A DNA stretch of 64,000 nucleotides, taken from NCBI RefSeq assembly GCF_043290135.1, contig NC_134707.1, positions 84,586,447-84,650,446 on the forward strand. Direction: 5' to 3'. A program made the translations under genes and the position numbers. The DNA is from Rhipicephalus microplus. Taxonomy: Eukaryota > Arthropoda > Arachnida > Ixodida > Ixodidae. A model generated the notes under the pieces. That model ran no database searches. It was not told where the DNA came from and was given only the letters and a program-made list of their open reading frames with translations. Below, in pieces: positions 33,915 through 45,110 of the stretch. Position 1 is the stretch's first letter; every line of letters begins with the position of its first letter.

Positions 33915-35760
33915 AGTGGTTGTGGACGGCAGTTCACGATACACTTTAAGAAAAAAGTTATAGAGTATACTTAAACGCACGCAGTTATGCCTGCGAGTGC
34001 ACAGCGAACGTCCATGCCTCTGAAAAAGGCAATCTGTGTCAAGGCCAGCCCGCCTGACGCAAACAACTCAACGGCGTCATCACGTGGCGGTGCCTCTCGG
34101 CCGCGCACGCGCAGTGATTCACCTCAGCCAGCGAGCCCGTAGAGCGAGCAATCGGTGCCTTCCTGTCTGGCGAGTCTGACGCAATGCGTGGCGACGTCAC
34201 TCGTCCTTGAGTGCAGCCACGCGCAGTGCAGCGGCTCCAGATTTGATGAGAATGATGCGGCCCAGCGGCGACCCCATAAGAGGATTCTGACCTCACGACC
34301 AGAGGCGCTTCTGGTTGGACATTTGGTTACTTAAAGAATCCACCCGGTGCATATAAAAAAAGCCCTGCGGCGCGTCGCGAGCAGTATATCTATGTGTTAG
34401 AGAGGAGAGCTTGGCTCTTCGGGTCTCTAAGCTATCGGCCCCAGAGCCGAATTTGTAACGCCTCTATATATATGCTGTACATAAACCTTGTTGAACTCAC
34501 CGCCGTCTCGTACGCTCGTCTATCAGCTCTGCGCAGAAGCAGTCGCCAGCTGAGAAACCCACGCTACCAAACGGCTGGTGACCTTCCCTGCGGAATTAGA
34601 AGCAGTGGCACCTTGGGGACCGTGTTGGCGTCGCCGTCTTTCGTAACAGTGGGAGTCAGCGGCGAGATTTCGTGGCACCCTTCGTAACGTCGTCGGAGGC
34701 GCGCTCCGTAACAACGCTGGCATCCAGGTTACCGTGCGGACATTCGGTGCAAGGGAGAAAAGCGTCTGATACGCGGGGAGCCAAAAACAGCTCATCACTT
34801 CTTGCAGCAACCAAAAAAGAAAGCTTCATTGCGTGGACAGACTGCAGTGCACCCCGTACTGGCAACGCTACTTGCCTAATTTGTCCGAGAGCTGCGAGCA
34901 AGGTCGCCACCCGCAACAACGAAGTGCATCCGCGTGAAAGCTCTCGAGATAGCGCGCGACTCTACGCTCACGAGGGTGCAATTCAAGGTCTCGTCATCGC
35001 GGATGCACCGATTTATGAAGCGGGAAGACTTTGCGCTGAGCGGCGTACTGCCACGTGCCGAAAACTGCCCGAAGATTACGATAAAGAGCTGATCGAATAT
35101 CAGCGCTTCGTCGACAGCTTTGCTACATGGGCAACAGTGACGAAACTCCGATCTGGTTCGCTATGCCTTCGACCGATAAGACATACAATCAAGTGAAGCT
35201 CTTGATAACGGGAATTCACATTCATGCTCGCGTGCACAGTCGATTGAACGAAGCTACCACCTTTTATCATTTTCGAAATAAAAGGGCCAACTGAAAGAAG
35301 ACCTTCCCCGACATGCTATCGTGAGAGGGAACGAAAAAGGATTCTTAAATTAGTCTGTCTTGCTTGTGAGGATCGGGAGCATGCGAAATCGGTGACCCAG
35401 TGCACTTTTTCAGCGACCGAGCATGTTGTTGCTCAACTCATCTAGAGTCCACCCCTCGGTCAATTGAAACGGAGCACTGTACGATGGCCACAAGCACCTT
35501 GCCGTGATCTCTAGGGAACTAACATCCATCCTCCAGCCTCTGTACGTACTGCCAAATAAGACCTTCCGAGATTGCATGCGCAAACTCTACAATAAGTGGA
35601 CGCTGGGCGCCTATACGATGTCCAGCACCCCGCGACAGTTTTGTTTGAGTGTCGTCAGCAAGGAAATCTTTCACGGAAGATATGGTGCGCAAGTCTTTTC
35701 GCAAGAGCTGCATCAGCAACGCATTGTATAGAATGCAGGGCGATGCACTGTGGGACGTAA
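33915..35760 (+). pseudogene. Tigger/pogo-like transposase, copy in unit 6, interrupted
   Basis: Pogo-type transposases have a CENP-B-like helix-turn-helix N-terminus and a DDE catalytic core. The N-terminal piece (ITLRKKVIEYT-like, to about 33990) is cut by an insertion and resumes at about 34717. Later text matches the copy at 48085: KLPEDYDKELIEYQRFVDS, then in another frame GNSDETPIWF (first Asp). At the second catalytic site both copies have Asn instead of Asp (here MLLLNSSR). The C-terminal part is SILQPLYVLPNKTFRDCMRK, ending near ALWDVT at 35760. Several frameshifts and stops make it inactive. Confidence 0.78.
33994..34716 (+). mobile_element. Putative solo LTR inserted in the Tigger remnant
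   Basis: It interrupts sequence that is continuous at about 48125. It holds a TATA box (CATATAAAAAAAGCCC, about 34351), a start-site-like CGAGCAGTATATC about 30 bases later, GTACATAAACCTTGTTGAAC and an end with CTCCGTAACA. TG...CA ends are possible (TGCGAGTGC...CCGTAACA). No gene and no clear target-site duplication. Confidence 0.45.
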
Positions 35761-36438
35761 CTATAGAGAGTAACAGATGTCATCGCTCTCAAGTTTGAAC
35801 AAGACTCAGTGACAGCATTCTGAGGCCTTCGGGCGTTTAACTAGGTGAAAGTAGTTTCAAAATAACAAGGGACGTCATATAGCAGCTAGTTGTGCCACGT
35901 ATTTATCAAGGTAAGGGTGCACCGTATTATTTTTCAAATCTTCAATACATACTGTATATTTGAAATCTAATAAGAGACACAGATTCTTAGCAAATGCACG
36001 GACGCGCAAAAAAAAGTGGCTGTTGACTCAGTTTAACACCCGAGCATGATGGCTAATTTGTGTCGCCAATTTAAATTTTGTGAGGCAAGTGTATCGCTGC
36101 CGTGGCGTTTTGGAAGGGCTGATTCATATTAGACTCGCTCGATTTTGTCCGGCACTGCGGTATCGTGCGGTAAAAAAACGGTTAGATAGAAAAATATCTG
36201 TTTTGTGGTTGAAAGGAAGCGTGCTACAGTGACGACTGCATGAACCAGTCGCGTGTTGTGGTTTGCTGCGTCAGCGCGACCGCAGCGCCAGCCTTTCCAG
36301 TGGTTGCCCTCGCCAAAATTCGTTTGGCCAACCAGCTCCTGTTTCGACAGCGAGTGTGGGCTCATTGGCGGGCGCTGCCAGTGACGTCGCTGCTTGAGTG
36401 AAGGGAGAGAGGGTACAAGAGCTCGGTCTTCAGTCGGC
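35761..36438 (+). promoter_or_regulatory. Unit promoter-side region before copy F
   Basis: Collinear with 4930-5600. ATTGGCGGGCGCTGCC is followed by TGACGTCG (one mismatch from the CRE) at about 36382 and by TTCAGTCGGCTG at 36428-36439. At that point a LINE is inserted, between the initiator and the gene. Confidence 0.55.
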
Positions 36439-36440
36439 TG

Positions 36441-37585
36441 GGAGGCCTCTGCCTGCTGTACCACCAGATGGTCCCGGATGCGCCAGTCCCGGTTACCTCT
36501 CCACCGCCTCAACACCAGCCACCAGAGGTCCACCGCTGCTTGGAAGGGGCAATCAAGCGACGGACGCCTGTGGCCGCACTGCAACAGGCGGCCTCCTGCA
36601 AGCTCCAGGAACAACTGGAGGGATGGCTGCAGGTGTTCACGGACGGATCTGTGATGCCGGACGGGACCGCAGCGGCCGCATGCGTAGTCCCGTCCAGAGC
36701 CAACAGCAGGCAGTGCAGGCTACCCTTCGCGGCGAGCTCCACGGATGCGGAACTGGCTGGACTTCATCTCGCGGTAGACCTGTTGGCCAAAGACATCCCC
36801 CTTGAGTCAGCCGCGGTCCTGTGTGACAGCAAGGCGGCCCTGCAGACCCTGGCCAACTCCCGCCGTGCCGGACTGACGGCCTGCCTCCTGACAGCCAAGG
36901 TTCGGGCCCTTACCGCCGCCGGGGTGTCCGTCTCCTTCCACTGGCTGCCCTCCCACGTGGGCATCGCTGGAAACGAGAAGGCGGACACACTCGCCAAGGC
37001 TGCCCACCAGCCTGGTACTCCCTACTCCTGTGCCGTGGCGGCCAGGGACTATTCACAGGCCCGTATCAAGAAGCTCCTCGTCACAGTCCACCCAGACCCG
37101 AGGGTGGCCTTGGGTGCACGTTAAAGAACCCCAGGTGGTCAAAATTTCCGGAGCCCTCCACTACGGCGTCTCTCATAATCAAATGGTGGTTTTGGGACGT
37201 TAAACCCCACAAATCAATCAATCCGAGGGTGGCCAGCAGGTGAGGACCAAAGCCTCTCCCTGAGACGGGCCTCACCAGGAGAGAACGGGCCTCCCTGTTG
37301 CGACTGCGGACCGGCTGCGTGTGGACAGCGGCCCGCCGCCACGCCAAGGCCCTCTGTGCCTCCCCGGCCTGCAGCCGTTGCGGAGACCCAGAGACCCTCG
37401 AACACCTCCTCTGTGCCTGCCCTGGCTTAGCACAGGAACGCTTGAGGGCCTACACGGCCTACAGGAGACAGGGTCTGCCAGTCTTCACCCTGGAACACCT
37501 GCTGTTCCCGTGTCGTCCACATCCAGCAGCACTCCGCAGCCTGGCGGAGTTCGTGGAGGAGTCGGGAATCGCTGCATACCGCTGA
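36441..37585 (+). pseudogene. LINE ORF2 C-terminal part: RNase H and zinc motif, split by a SINE
   Basis: The frame keeps all RNase H motifs: VFTDGSVMPDG, DAELAGLHL, LCDSKAALQTL and WLPSHVGIAGNEKADTLA. It runs to about 37109. After the SINE, the frame resumes with LRTGCVWTAARR, the CSRCGDPETLEHLLCAC zinc motif and a stop at 37583-37585, as in the first copy. There is no RT, so it is a dead fragment. It is closely similar to 2100-3122. Confidence 0.88.
37110..37222 (+). mobile_element. SINE 3' fragment (Ruka type) inserted in the LINE
   Basis: It reads GTGCACGTTAAAGAACCCC, CTACGGCGTCTCTCATAATC and GACGTTAAACCCCAC with an AATCAATCAATC tail. The tRNA head is absent (5' truncation). It is flanked by a perfect 12-bp target-site duplication, CCGAGGGTGGCC, at 37098-37109 and 37223-37234. 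Confidence 0.93.
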
Positions 37586-37861
37586 TCCCAGGAGCCATGC
37601 TGCCCTTGCCCTTGCCGACGGCCTCCTGCTCGCGCTGAAGCAGACCGGACATTCCTCCTTACACACCACACACTATTTCTCCTATCCTCTTTCATCCCCC
37701 TCCACCCCACCCCAAAGGCACTGCGCCGTGTCGCCTGTAAACAGACAGAAATTAGGTGCCTTCTTCCTTTTCCTCATGAACCACTAACTTCAGCGTGGAA
37801 AGCACGTGCGCTGCGTTGGTGAAAAAAAGGAACGCACCCCTGAGTACACTGCTTTACTGTA

Positions 37862-38392
37862 ATGCCCATCAACCATGCCCCGAACGTTAATGATGCTATT
37901 TCGCAGGCTCATTGAAAGATCCAGAGAAGCTCGACCCTCCACCGCCGCGTCCTGCTCGTGGAGTGCCTCAAAAAGTGGTCCAGGTGCGACAACTCATCGA
38001 CCGATCATTCATCCAGCGATCAATTGTCAACCGTCGATGGCGCTAATCCAGCACTGGCTCCTGGTGTTGGACTCGAGGTAAGCGACGCTGACACCGCAAG
38101 TGCTTTGCCTTCTGTTTCAGATGACGAGGTGGGACAGCCGTGCGAGCGTCGCAGACTGGACGACTTCCCTGGCGAGTGGCAAGGATACGTGAGCGATTCG
38201 GGGACCTTGGAGCCCATTAAGGGACCCAGCGGCTTTGCAGATGATTCCTCGGACGAAGGCGATGGCGACGCCTACCCAGTTCGAGGGGCACATTTACCTG
38301 ACTGGCTGGAAGTTTCAGATAAATCCTTGAAGACCCTCTTCAGGACACGGATCTTTCTTTTCACTACGCAGTTTAGTGTTCTTTTGTGGTAG
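37862..38392 (+). pseudogene. Small acidic protein, copy F (subfamily 2), one nonsense codon
   Basis: From the ATG the frame reads MPINHAPNVNDAISQAH, then meets a TGA at 37913-37915 (GAG in copy B). It stays open in the same frame to the stop at 38390-38392, for a potential 176 residues. Features in order: CLKKWSRCD, short SSTDHSSSDQ acidic-serine repeats, a proline/alanine linker, GVGLEVSDADTASALPSVSD, the basic and aromatic patch CERRRLDDFPGEW, LEPIKGPSGFADDSSDE, LPDWLEV and a hydrophobic C-terminus. It reads straight through the GTAAGC...TTTCAG segment, so no intron is needed. The LINE inserted in its leader separates it from its promoter. Confidence 0.7.
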
Positions 38393-38682
38393 ATATTTGC
38401 ATTCCGTGTCTTTTGGTCTGTTTTTGCGAATACAATGCGTATTTCTTTAGGCGCAAATTGTTTGTAATTAACCATTAGGCTTATTGTACACCGTCAATAA
38501 ATCAATACAGACAACATTATTAAGAACACAGACGTACTAACTGCTATATAGAATCAAAAAGAAAACGTCATTTACGTCATTAGCTGCACACTTAAGACAG
38601 AAAAAAGGGGTCAGGATCTGAGCTAATTGGGCTCAAGCCTTGACCGATAAAATAAAAAAAAACATTCAGAACGATGGGGAGC

Positions 38683-38720
38683 CCTCCGTCTTCGTGCATG
38701 CATGGGGACGAAGACGGAGG
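38683..38720. repeat. 13-bp perfect hairpin at unit end
   Basis: CCTCCGTCTTCGT (38683-38695) is inverted at 38708-38720. Other units have only the left arm, so this looks like a local snap-back copy. Confidence 0.8.
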
Positions 38721-39915
38721 CATCTGGGGGGGGGGTCGCATATTTTGTCTGTTCTGTTTAGCGTCAGAGGGGTCTCGCTATTGCTTAGGTGCAGCTTTTC
38801 CGAGATGCATATCAGTGGTGATGTCTTTTTAGGGGCGTTCACCGTAACGCGAACTCCCACAAAGCATAATAGCTTTTTTTTAGACTTCCTGGCATCGGAT
38901 TTACAGAGCCTTTTCAACACTGCATTGTTTTTTTTTCTCGTATATATAGAAGAAATGGTGCGGAAAGATAATTGCCTCAGTCTTTCATTCTTTAATTGCG
39001 AATTAGGGACAGAACATCTGCTTTTTAACGTCTTACGCTTTCTTGTTGTATCTTGAGAAAAAAAACATTTCCTTTCCGATTCTGTTCTTATTGTTCTACT
39101 ACTATGGTAGTCATGCATGTCAAGGCTCTGGTTCCCTTCTTACAGGCTTTGACATTGTGTGGTTTCTGTATAATTTAGTCATGCCAAAATCAAAAGGAGT
39201 CAGGTGACTCCCACCATGTAGCGCCTATATTCCGCAATCCTACCCTTCCCAACGAACGTCTCAGGTGGCTGTATTCGTGTGCAGTCGAGAAAACTATTGG
39301 ACTTGCCAAATAAAAAAAAGCGCAAAGCTTTCTGGCCTTTTTTTTTTTTTGAGATCGGGGAGGGAAGCAGTATTGCCCCTGTTGCTCTCGAGCGTACGCC
39401 ACGTGGCAACAGAGCGTTTTAAACTCACCCATTGAGGAATTTCCATGCTGTAGCGAATATTCCAACGTAGATAGATGCGCTTTTTAGGTTTCGTCACATT
39501 GTCCGTGAATGCCTATCAGAGGGTGTGCCTTAACCGTATAATACATGAAGCTAAAACACCCATGGTTCCATAAAGATATAATTCATCTCACTCGTTGCAT
39601 AATGTGCTTACGCAAGGATCGTCAATGAAAGTGTGATGGTATTGCTTTTTCATTTATTGAATTTAAAATAAATTAGAAGCTATAACGAAAGAGGCTATGA
39701 AGTACTACATTAGTAATGCCTTGGTTACATTTGGGAGAAAAAAATTCCATCTAGGTTGTAGAGGTCGATTTCAATTGCATCGTCTGTGCTCTCATTTTTC
39801 ATGGCGAATCTTTCTCAAATGCTGGATATAACAAATACGTTTAATGATGATTTGAATTACGTTTTTTTTCGATATTGGCAGCACTCATTTATTTCAAACA
39901 AGATCTGCTCTTCCT

Positions 39916-40317
39916 CATTTTGAGGTAAGCTCCTCCGGAGTACATAACCTTAAAAAATTTGAGGCAATGAACACTTTTGCCCATATAGTATTCCAAGTAT
40001 GTTATTAAAGTAATGCTTAGAATGGTGTGCTGACTATTTCAGTGTAGTATTAGAAAACAGAATGATCTCTTCAGCAGTTCCCCAGCTGTGGAAATCAGCA
40101 AACGTTGCGCCATACTTAACTGTAGAAACGAGCAAATACCAGATTATAGGTCAATATTGCCACGTTCCATTCCTCAAGCTTTGTTATCGCCCCAATTTAC
40201 TACACAATTCTCAGCGCCAACCGAGCCTGCAGTTTTCGAGAAGCTTCGGGACTGTAGTAGATCATTTCAATAAGATCATGCCTACTCCGCAAACTGTATA
40301 GATTATTCTGGAACACT
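39916..40317. other. Possible decayed RT fragment
   Basis: Around 40075-40200, two frames together give VPQLWKSANVAPY and DYRSILPRSIPQ. These recall the LPxxWKxAxVxPI...YRPISVLP motif of LINE reverse transcriptases. It is too short and broken to classify. Confidence 0.25.
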
Positions 40318-40546
40318 TGTCACCACCAGCGATAACGCTAGAACATTCGATGGCAAGAATATAAATGCCGACGCACTTCGCCGCTTGTCAGTATTTGATC
40401 GACGGCCGACGCTCCGTTCACTGCTATCTGTGCAAGACTGCTACTGTAATCGGACTTTCTGTTTACCGGGTACAGGTTCGCCCAAAAAAACAGCTAAATC
40501 CCAACATAAAGTCCCCTGTCTTCGGCCACGTCACGACCCCGTGACA
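40318..40546 (+). mobile_element. Putative solo LTR, about 229 bp
   Basis: It starts TGTCAC and ends GTGACA, a canonical inverted terminal pair. Inside is a TATA box (AATATAAATGCCG, about 40360) with TCAGTA about 28 bases later. No target-site duplication is seen. Confidence 0.5.
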
Positions 40547-41337
40547 ATATGCTTGCTTTCTACGAGCTCTAAACATTTGTACCATATCATTAACGAATAC
40601 TTTGTACAATGCCTAAATGTACATAATATATTTTGACCGTTGCACCTGGTTAACCTTCCTGCCTTCCTTTTTTCTCGTTTCTCTCTCTCTCTCTCTTGAC
40701 CGTTGCAGCCTGGATTTAGTGCGGGGTATTCTGCTGTTACATAGTTGCTTCATAATACGAACGACAATGCTGCTGCCCTTAATCACCGAAAACAAGTTGA
40801 TGCAATATTTACCGACTGTTGGAACAGTTTTGACGGGTCTTGATATTCTAAGCTTTTAGCCTTTTTACATATTTTGTGGTGACTACAGGCGGGGTGATGG
40901 GAAAGCATCAATACTTGCTGTCGCGCTCAATGTTTGTTACACTTAACCACGCGAAGTGAACTGACGTCATTTAGAAAAGTCCTCAAAGCTCCGTGATTAG
41001 TTCGCTTTTGTTTATTATTTATATAAAAGACAGATAAGGTGGATAATTGAGAGATAATCATCGGTGATAGTCAAAGTAAACATAGCATGTATGCAGACAA
41101 CGGAATTATCTGTATAAAACCATCTCTAATACTCAAAATAAGGTTGTGCTCAATAATATTTTTTTTCGTCGTTTTTACGGGAGTGAAGCATGAAACAGTG
41201 TAGATAGACTGCCATGACAATTTCAAATAAGAAACAGCCTCTTCATTTTAGATATAATAGTGATAGTGTAAGTCTAGAGGGTGTTTTGCATAGTTTAAGT
41301 ACATTGGTGAAACTCTCACAGGAAAATAAATTCAAAT
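40547..41337. other. Unassigned DNA with a LINE-like 3' tail
   Basis: The segment 40648-40697 has GGTTAACCTTCCTGCC and a (CT)n run, like 19950-19995. The remainder is AT-rich with no gene. Confidence 0.3.
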
Positions 41338-42930
41338 GACAGGAGCTCAGTCTTCAGTCGCCTGCTGGCTTCAGCGTTGAAATAACTTGCGGTGTGTTGA
41401 AGAAAAAAAAAGGAACGCTCCCCTGAGTACACTGCTTTACTGTCATGCCCGTCAACCGTGCCCCGAACGTTAAAGATGCTATTTCGCAGGCTCATTTGAA
41501 GATCAAGAGAAGCTCGACCCTCCACCGCCGCGTCCTGCTCGTAAAGTGCCTCAAAAGTAGTCCAGGCATGATGACTCATCGACTGACCATTCATCAAGCG
41601 ATGAATCGTCAACCGCTGATGGCGGAAATCCAGCACCGGCTCCTGGTCTTGGACTCGAGGTAAGTGACGCTGAGACGTCCGAAAGGCCTGATACCGCAAG
41701 TGCTTCGGCTTCTATGTTTCAGATGACGAGGTGGAACCGCCTTGCAGGCGTCGCAGGCTGGACGACTTCCCTGGCGAGTGACAAGGTTACGTGACCAATT
41801 AGGCGGCCCTGGAGCCTATTAAGGGACCCAGCGGCTTCGCAGACGATTCCTCGGACGAAGACGATGGCGACACCTACCCAGTTCGATGGGCGCCTTTACC
41901 CGACTGGCTGGACATTTTCAGGGAGGTCCTTCAAAAACCCTCTTCAAGATACGGATCTTTCTTTTCACTAGTGTTATTTTGACGTATGTATATGCATGTT
42001 GTGTTTCTTGACCCATTTTTGCGAATGAAACGTGTATTTCTTGTGGCGCAAAATATTTGCTTAAGTGATTAAGCTTATTGTAAACCGTGAATAAATCAAT
42101 ACAGACGAAATTAATTAGTTAGTACACTACAGATAAACAAGACTTGAGTGAACACAGGCATACAAAATGCTTGATAGAGTCATAAAAAAACGTCCTTTAC
42201 AACATCAGCTGTACACTTAACACAGAAAGAGGTGTCGGGACCCCCCCCCCCAAAAAAAAGAAAAAAGACACAGATTCAGAACGATGGGGGAAGCCCTCTA
42301 TCTTCGTGCATCTGGACAGGACGGGGGGATCTGGGGGGTGTCGTATTTTTGTCTGCCCTACTTACTATCTCGGAGGGGTCTCATTATTGTTTAAGTGCTG
42401 GCAACAGAGCGTTTTAGCCTTACCTATTGAGGAATTTCAATGCTGTAGCGAATTTTCCAACGTAGATAGATGTGCTCTTTCTTAAGTTTTGTGACATTGT
42501 TCGTGAATGCCTATCAGAGGGTGCGCCTCAAGCATATATAAATGAAGCTAAAAGACCCATGGTTCCATAAAGACATAATTCATCTCACTCATTGCATAAT
42601 GCACTTACGGAAGAATCGTCAATAAGAGTGTGATGGTAATGCTTTTCATTTATTGCGTTCAAAAGTAAATTAGAAGCTAGAATGAAAGGGGCTATGAAGT
42701 ACTACATTAGTAATGCCTTGGTTACATTTAGGAGAAAGGAATTCTTTCTAGGTTCTATAGGTCAATTTGAACTGCATCGTCTGGGCTCTCGTCATTCATT
42801 TTTCATGGCCAATCTTTCTCAAACGCTGAAGATATAACAAATGCCTATAATGATTACTTAAACTGTGTTTTTTTTTTCGATATTCGCAGCACTCATTTAT
42901 TTCAAACAAGATCTTCTCTTCCTAATCAGG
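41338..42930 (+). repeat. Repeat unit 7, partial (gene G and 3' flank)
   Basis: Unit sequence starts abruptly at GACAGGAGCTCAGTCTTCAG, just upstream of the initiator, so the upstream promoter and Tigger regions are missing. The 3' flank is collinear with 39420-39910 (CACCATTGAGGAATTTC-like, GTGAATGCCTATCAGAGGGT). Confidence 0.75.
41445..41971 (+). pseudogene. Small acidic protein, copy G (subfamily 2), multiply broken
   Basis: It starts MPVNRAPNVKDAISQAHLKI. One A is missing in CCTCAAAAGTAGTCC compared with copy F, which shifts the frame. The second half has TGA in place of TGG in GGCGAGTGACAAGG (about 41780). The end would be the TAG at 41969-41971. A polyadenylation-like AATAAATCAATACAGACG follows at about 42090. 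Confidence 0.62.
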
Positions 42931-43305
42931 AGGAAAGCTACTACGGAGAACAAAGAGCTTGTATCAAAACAATTCGATACAAGCTCTACGAAAACTGTTG
43001 TCTTCGACGCCCGTTAAGCAACTGGACAAAGGAATGCTGACTCACAGCGGATAAAAGCTTTGGTTAGACTCGAATATGCGCTCATTACTTTCTCACCTCA
43101 CCACAAACATAACTATGTTACAATCTGCTTAAAAAACACAACTACTGTTTATATTTTGTCGCTGTCACCGAACGCTTTTGGTACCGGCGTACATGTCTAA
43201 TGAGAATGGGAGATTCAAGTACGGGTTCAGCAGCGCTCCTCTCGAGTTGCTGCAATCCACAGGGACTGTACTAGGATCAGATACACTCCGCCTTAGTAGA
43301 ACTAC
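42931..43305. other. No recognisable feature
   Basis: A short local inverted word (AGCTTGTATCAAA / TTCGATACAAGCT, about 42957-42988) is the only structure seen. No gene. Confidence 0.4.
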
Positions 43306-43535
43306 TAGTGACTGAGGTGCTTGGATGTTGCCCGAACGTCGTGGCTTCGATGCCGGCCGTGGCGGTCGCATTTAAACGGAGGGTTAATTGTATAAGTTCG
43401 TGTATATTGAGTTGTCAGTGCACGTTAAACAACACAAAACGGTAAGACATTCCAGAACGCTTCATTGCGGCGTCTCTGAAAATATTATCGTGGTTTTAGA
43501 ATGTAAAAGCCCGGTAAGTAATATTATTATTATTT
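43306..43535 (+). mobile_element. tRNA-derived SINE, plus strand, diverged
   Basis: Head: AGTGACTGAGGTGCTTGG (A-box region) and GGCTTCGATGCCGGCC (B-box region). Body: GTGGCGGTCGCATTTAAACG, CAGTGCACGTTAAACAAC, GCGGCGTCTCTGAAAATATT and ATCGTGGTTTTAGAATG. Tail: (ATT)n. The order is the same as in the other SINEs here, with many substitutions. Confidence 0.78.
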
Positions 43536-44777
43536 GGTTCATATTGTAAAGGTGCTGACGCCTCTTGTGAAGGCGTTTGCGCCGCGTGGCGAGTGTGTTC
43601 TGCACAAAAACCGTCTTTTGGGGTCACAACTTTTCAACGGTTAGGTGCCGGTGTGATTGCGATCGTTGATCATATATTTGATGTTATAAATAATTTGACT
43701 GACAATATCGTCATTCTACAAGTAGGTAAAAAATTCGCTGTTGATCGGTTCGTTTCGACCGCGTCTTCTGTGTCCGTTAACTCCAAGAGCAGGGCGTCTC
43801 TCCACATCGAGACCCCACACTGGCTGCCCAACGTGGAGCTCTTGGAGCATCAGACGACAGTTTTCGCGGTTCGGTACAAGCTTCTGTTTCAGCCGGGCTA
43901 GAGTAGGCCTAAGGTGGTTAGGGGGACTTCCATTGCGTGCGTCGGTGGTTTGCTTTCTTGAGAGCGGGGGGGATTGATTTTAAAGACAACAGTCTGTCTT
44001 GGGGACCTTCGACGCAAAAATTTTGGTCTGTCTGTCTGTAAATTTCTCTGTTTGTCCGCTCTTAACGGTACCTTAAACGGCACTAAAGTGGCCAAACAAT
44101 ACTCCAAACAGCCAACCCCATCCGCAGCGCCCACCAATATTGATTCAGCGTTCAACTTGTGCTATTGTCAATTAAAAAGCAGTTATTGTGCATATCTGAG
44201 GCACCATAACAACACGTCAATATTCTGTATGTGTGTCTCTTACTAGAAAAAGCATACATAAGTAATTATAAAAACCATTGAGTTTGTCACGTTGTGCTGA
44301 CCAAGCAACGCTTGCACGAAAAGGCAAGTGTTTCCAACGCTTTGCTAAGACGACACGGTGGTGGCACCAACCCGTCGCCTTGTGTTCTATACCTTATCAC
44401 ATCCAAGACGGGCGTGCAGAAGCGCGCTTTGTTTTCCCAAGATAACTGCCAGATAGCGCTCATGTCTTACATGTGACGTAACTTGATACACTCGTTCGCC
44501 TCCGCTGCACGCTCTAGGCACTAACGCAGTGCCTCCAGAATACCATTCACCAATTGTCTTGCGCAGAACATCAAATAAACGTCTTGTTCACTCTCTCAAG
44601 ACGCAAGACTATTGTCTTTCGACGATATTTACAATGTAACATGCAGATACGGGGCCAATTTTTGAAACGTGTTATAACTTGTCAGCACGTTGAGTATTTT
44701 TTTTATCGAAGTGTTTTTCTTTCTTTTTTCCCTGTTGACGTTGGTTTTCAAGAACGTTGTTGAGTTGGTACGAGAGC
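43536..44777. other. Unassigned DNA
   Basis: Includes a GTCTGTCTGTCTGTAAAT tract at about 44024. Frames of up to about 100 codons have no recognised domain and no typical gene context. Confidence 0.35.
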
Positions 44778-45110
44778 CATGCGGTCTGCACCCCGGTATG
44801 AGCAGAGCTTAGAGCACGTGAATTTCGGGCCAAGGCCGAAGCGAGTGAGTACGGAAGCCTCGTGGGTGGTCCATCTCTTTGGGTCCAGGAAGCTGGGCGT
44901 CGTTGCTGTCGTTGTCTTGCGGCTCGACGCCGTTGTGACACCGTCCGGGACGGTGGACGCCGATCGCTCGGTGTGGGCCGCGGCTGTGTGCGCCGAGTGT
45001 GTAGGGCCACCTGACAGAGAGGACGTCTCCTTGCGGCTGCCTTTTCTGTGCCTAGGCTGGGTGAATGCCAGTTGTCGTCAAGCGACTCATTAGGCTCAAG
45101 ACTCTGCGCA
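44778..45110 (+). other. GC-rich block with a 104-codon frame of unknown meaning
   Basis: The frame from the ATG at 44779 (MRSAPRYEQSLEHV) is open to 45093 in a clearly GC-richer island. A 153-codon frame is also open on the opposite strand, which is what high GC content alone would produce. I see no domain and no splice or promoter context, so I do not call a gene. Confidence 0.25.

Larger units (their letters stand above)
36439..37788 (+). mobile_element. 5'-truncated LINE of the same family as 1-3321
   Basis: It begins GGGAGGCCTCTGCC, which corresponds to about 2100 of the first copy, and ends after the 3' UTR with AACCACTAA. It sits between TCAGTCGGCTG and CTTCAGCGTGGAAAGCACG, which are separated only by CTGG in unit 2. 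The insertion therefore came with loss of a few target bases and without a target-site duplication. A SINE fragment lies inside. Confidence 0.88.
32121..39915 (+). repeat. Repeat unit 6, long form with Tigger region and subfamily 2 gene
   Basis: It begins at a G-run and AGATGGGTGCATTCGAC (32138-32166) and continues collinear with units 1 and 2 to about 32680. The block 32680-32960 differs from units 1 and 2. The segment 33000-33900 (AGATGCCTTAGCGTCAG, GTGCTGTGGCTGAC) matches 47240-47980. Tigger, promoter and gene follow. Foreign inserts are an LTR-like block (about 33994-34716) and a LINE fragment (36439-37788). Its 3' flank 39420-39910 also follows the gene at 41445 (42404-42910), so the subfamily 2 unit extends this far. 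Confidence 0.8.

Noticed and set aside
38666..39118. 138-150-codon frames on both strands after copy F
   Set aside because: They overlap each other in unit 3'-flank sequence, have no domain, and the matching flank at 9880-10500 does not keep either frame.
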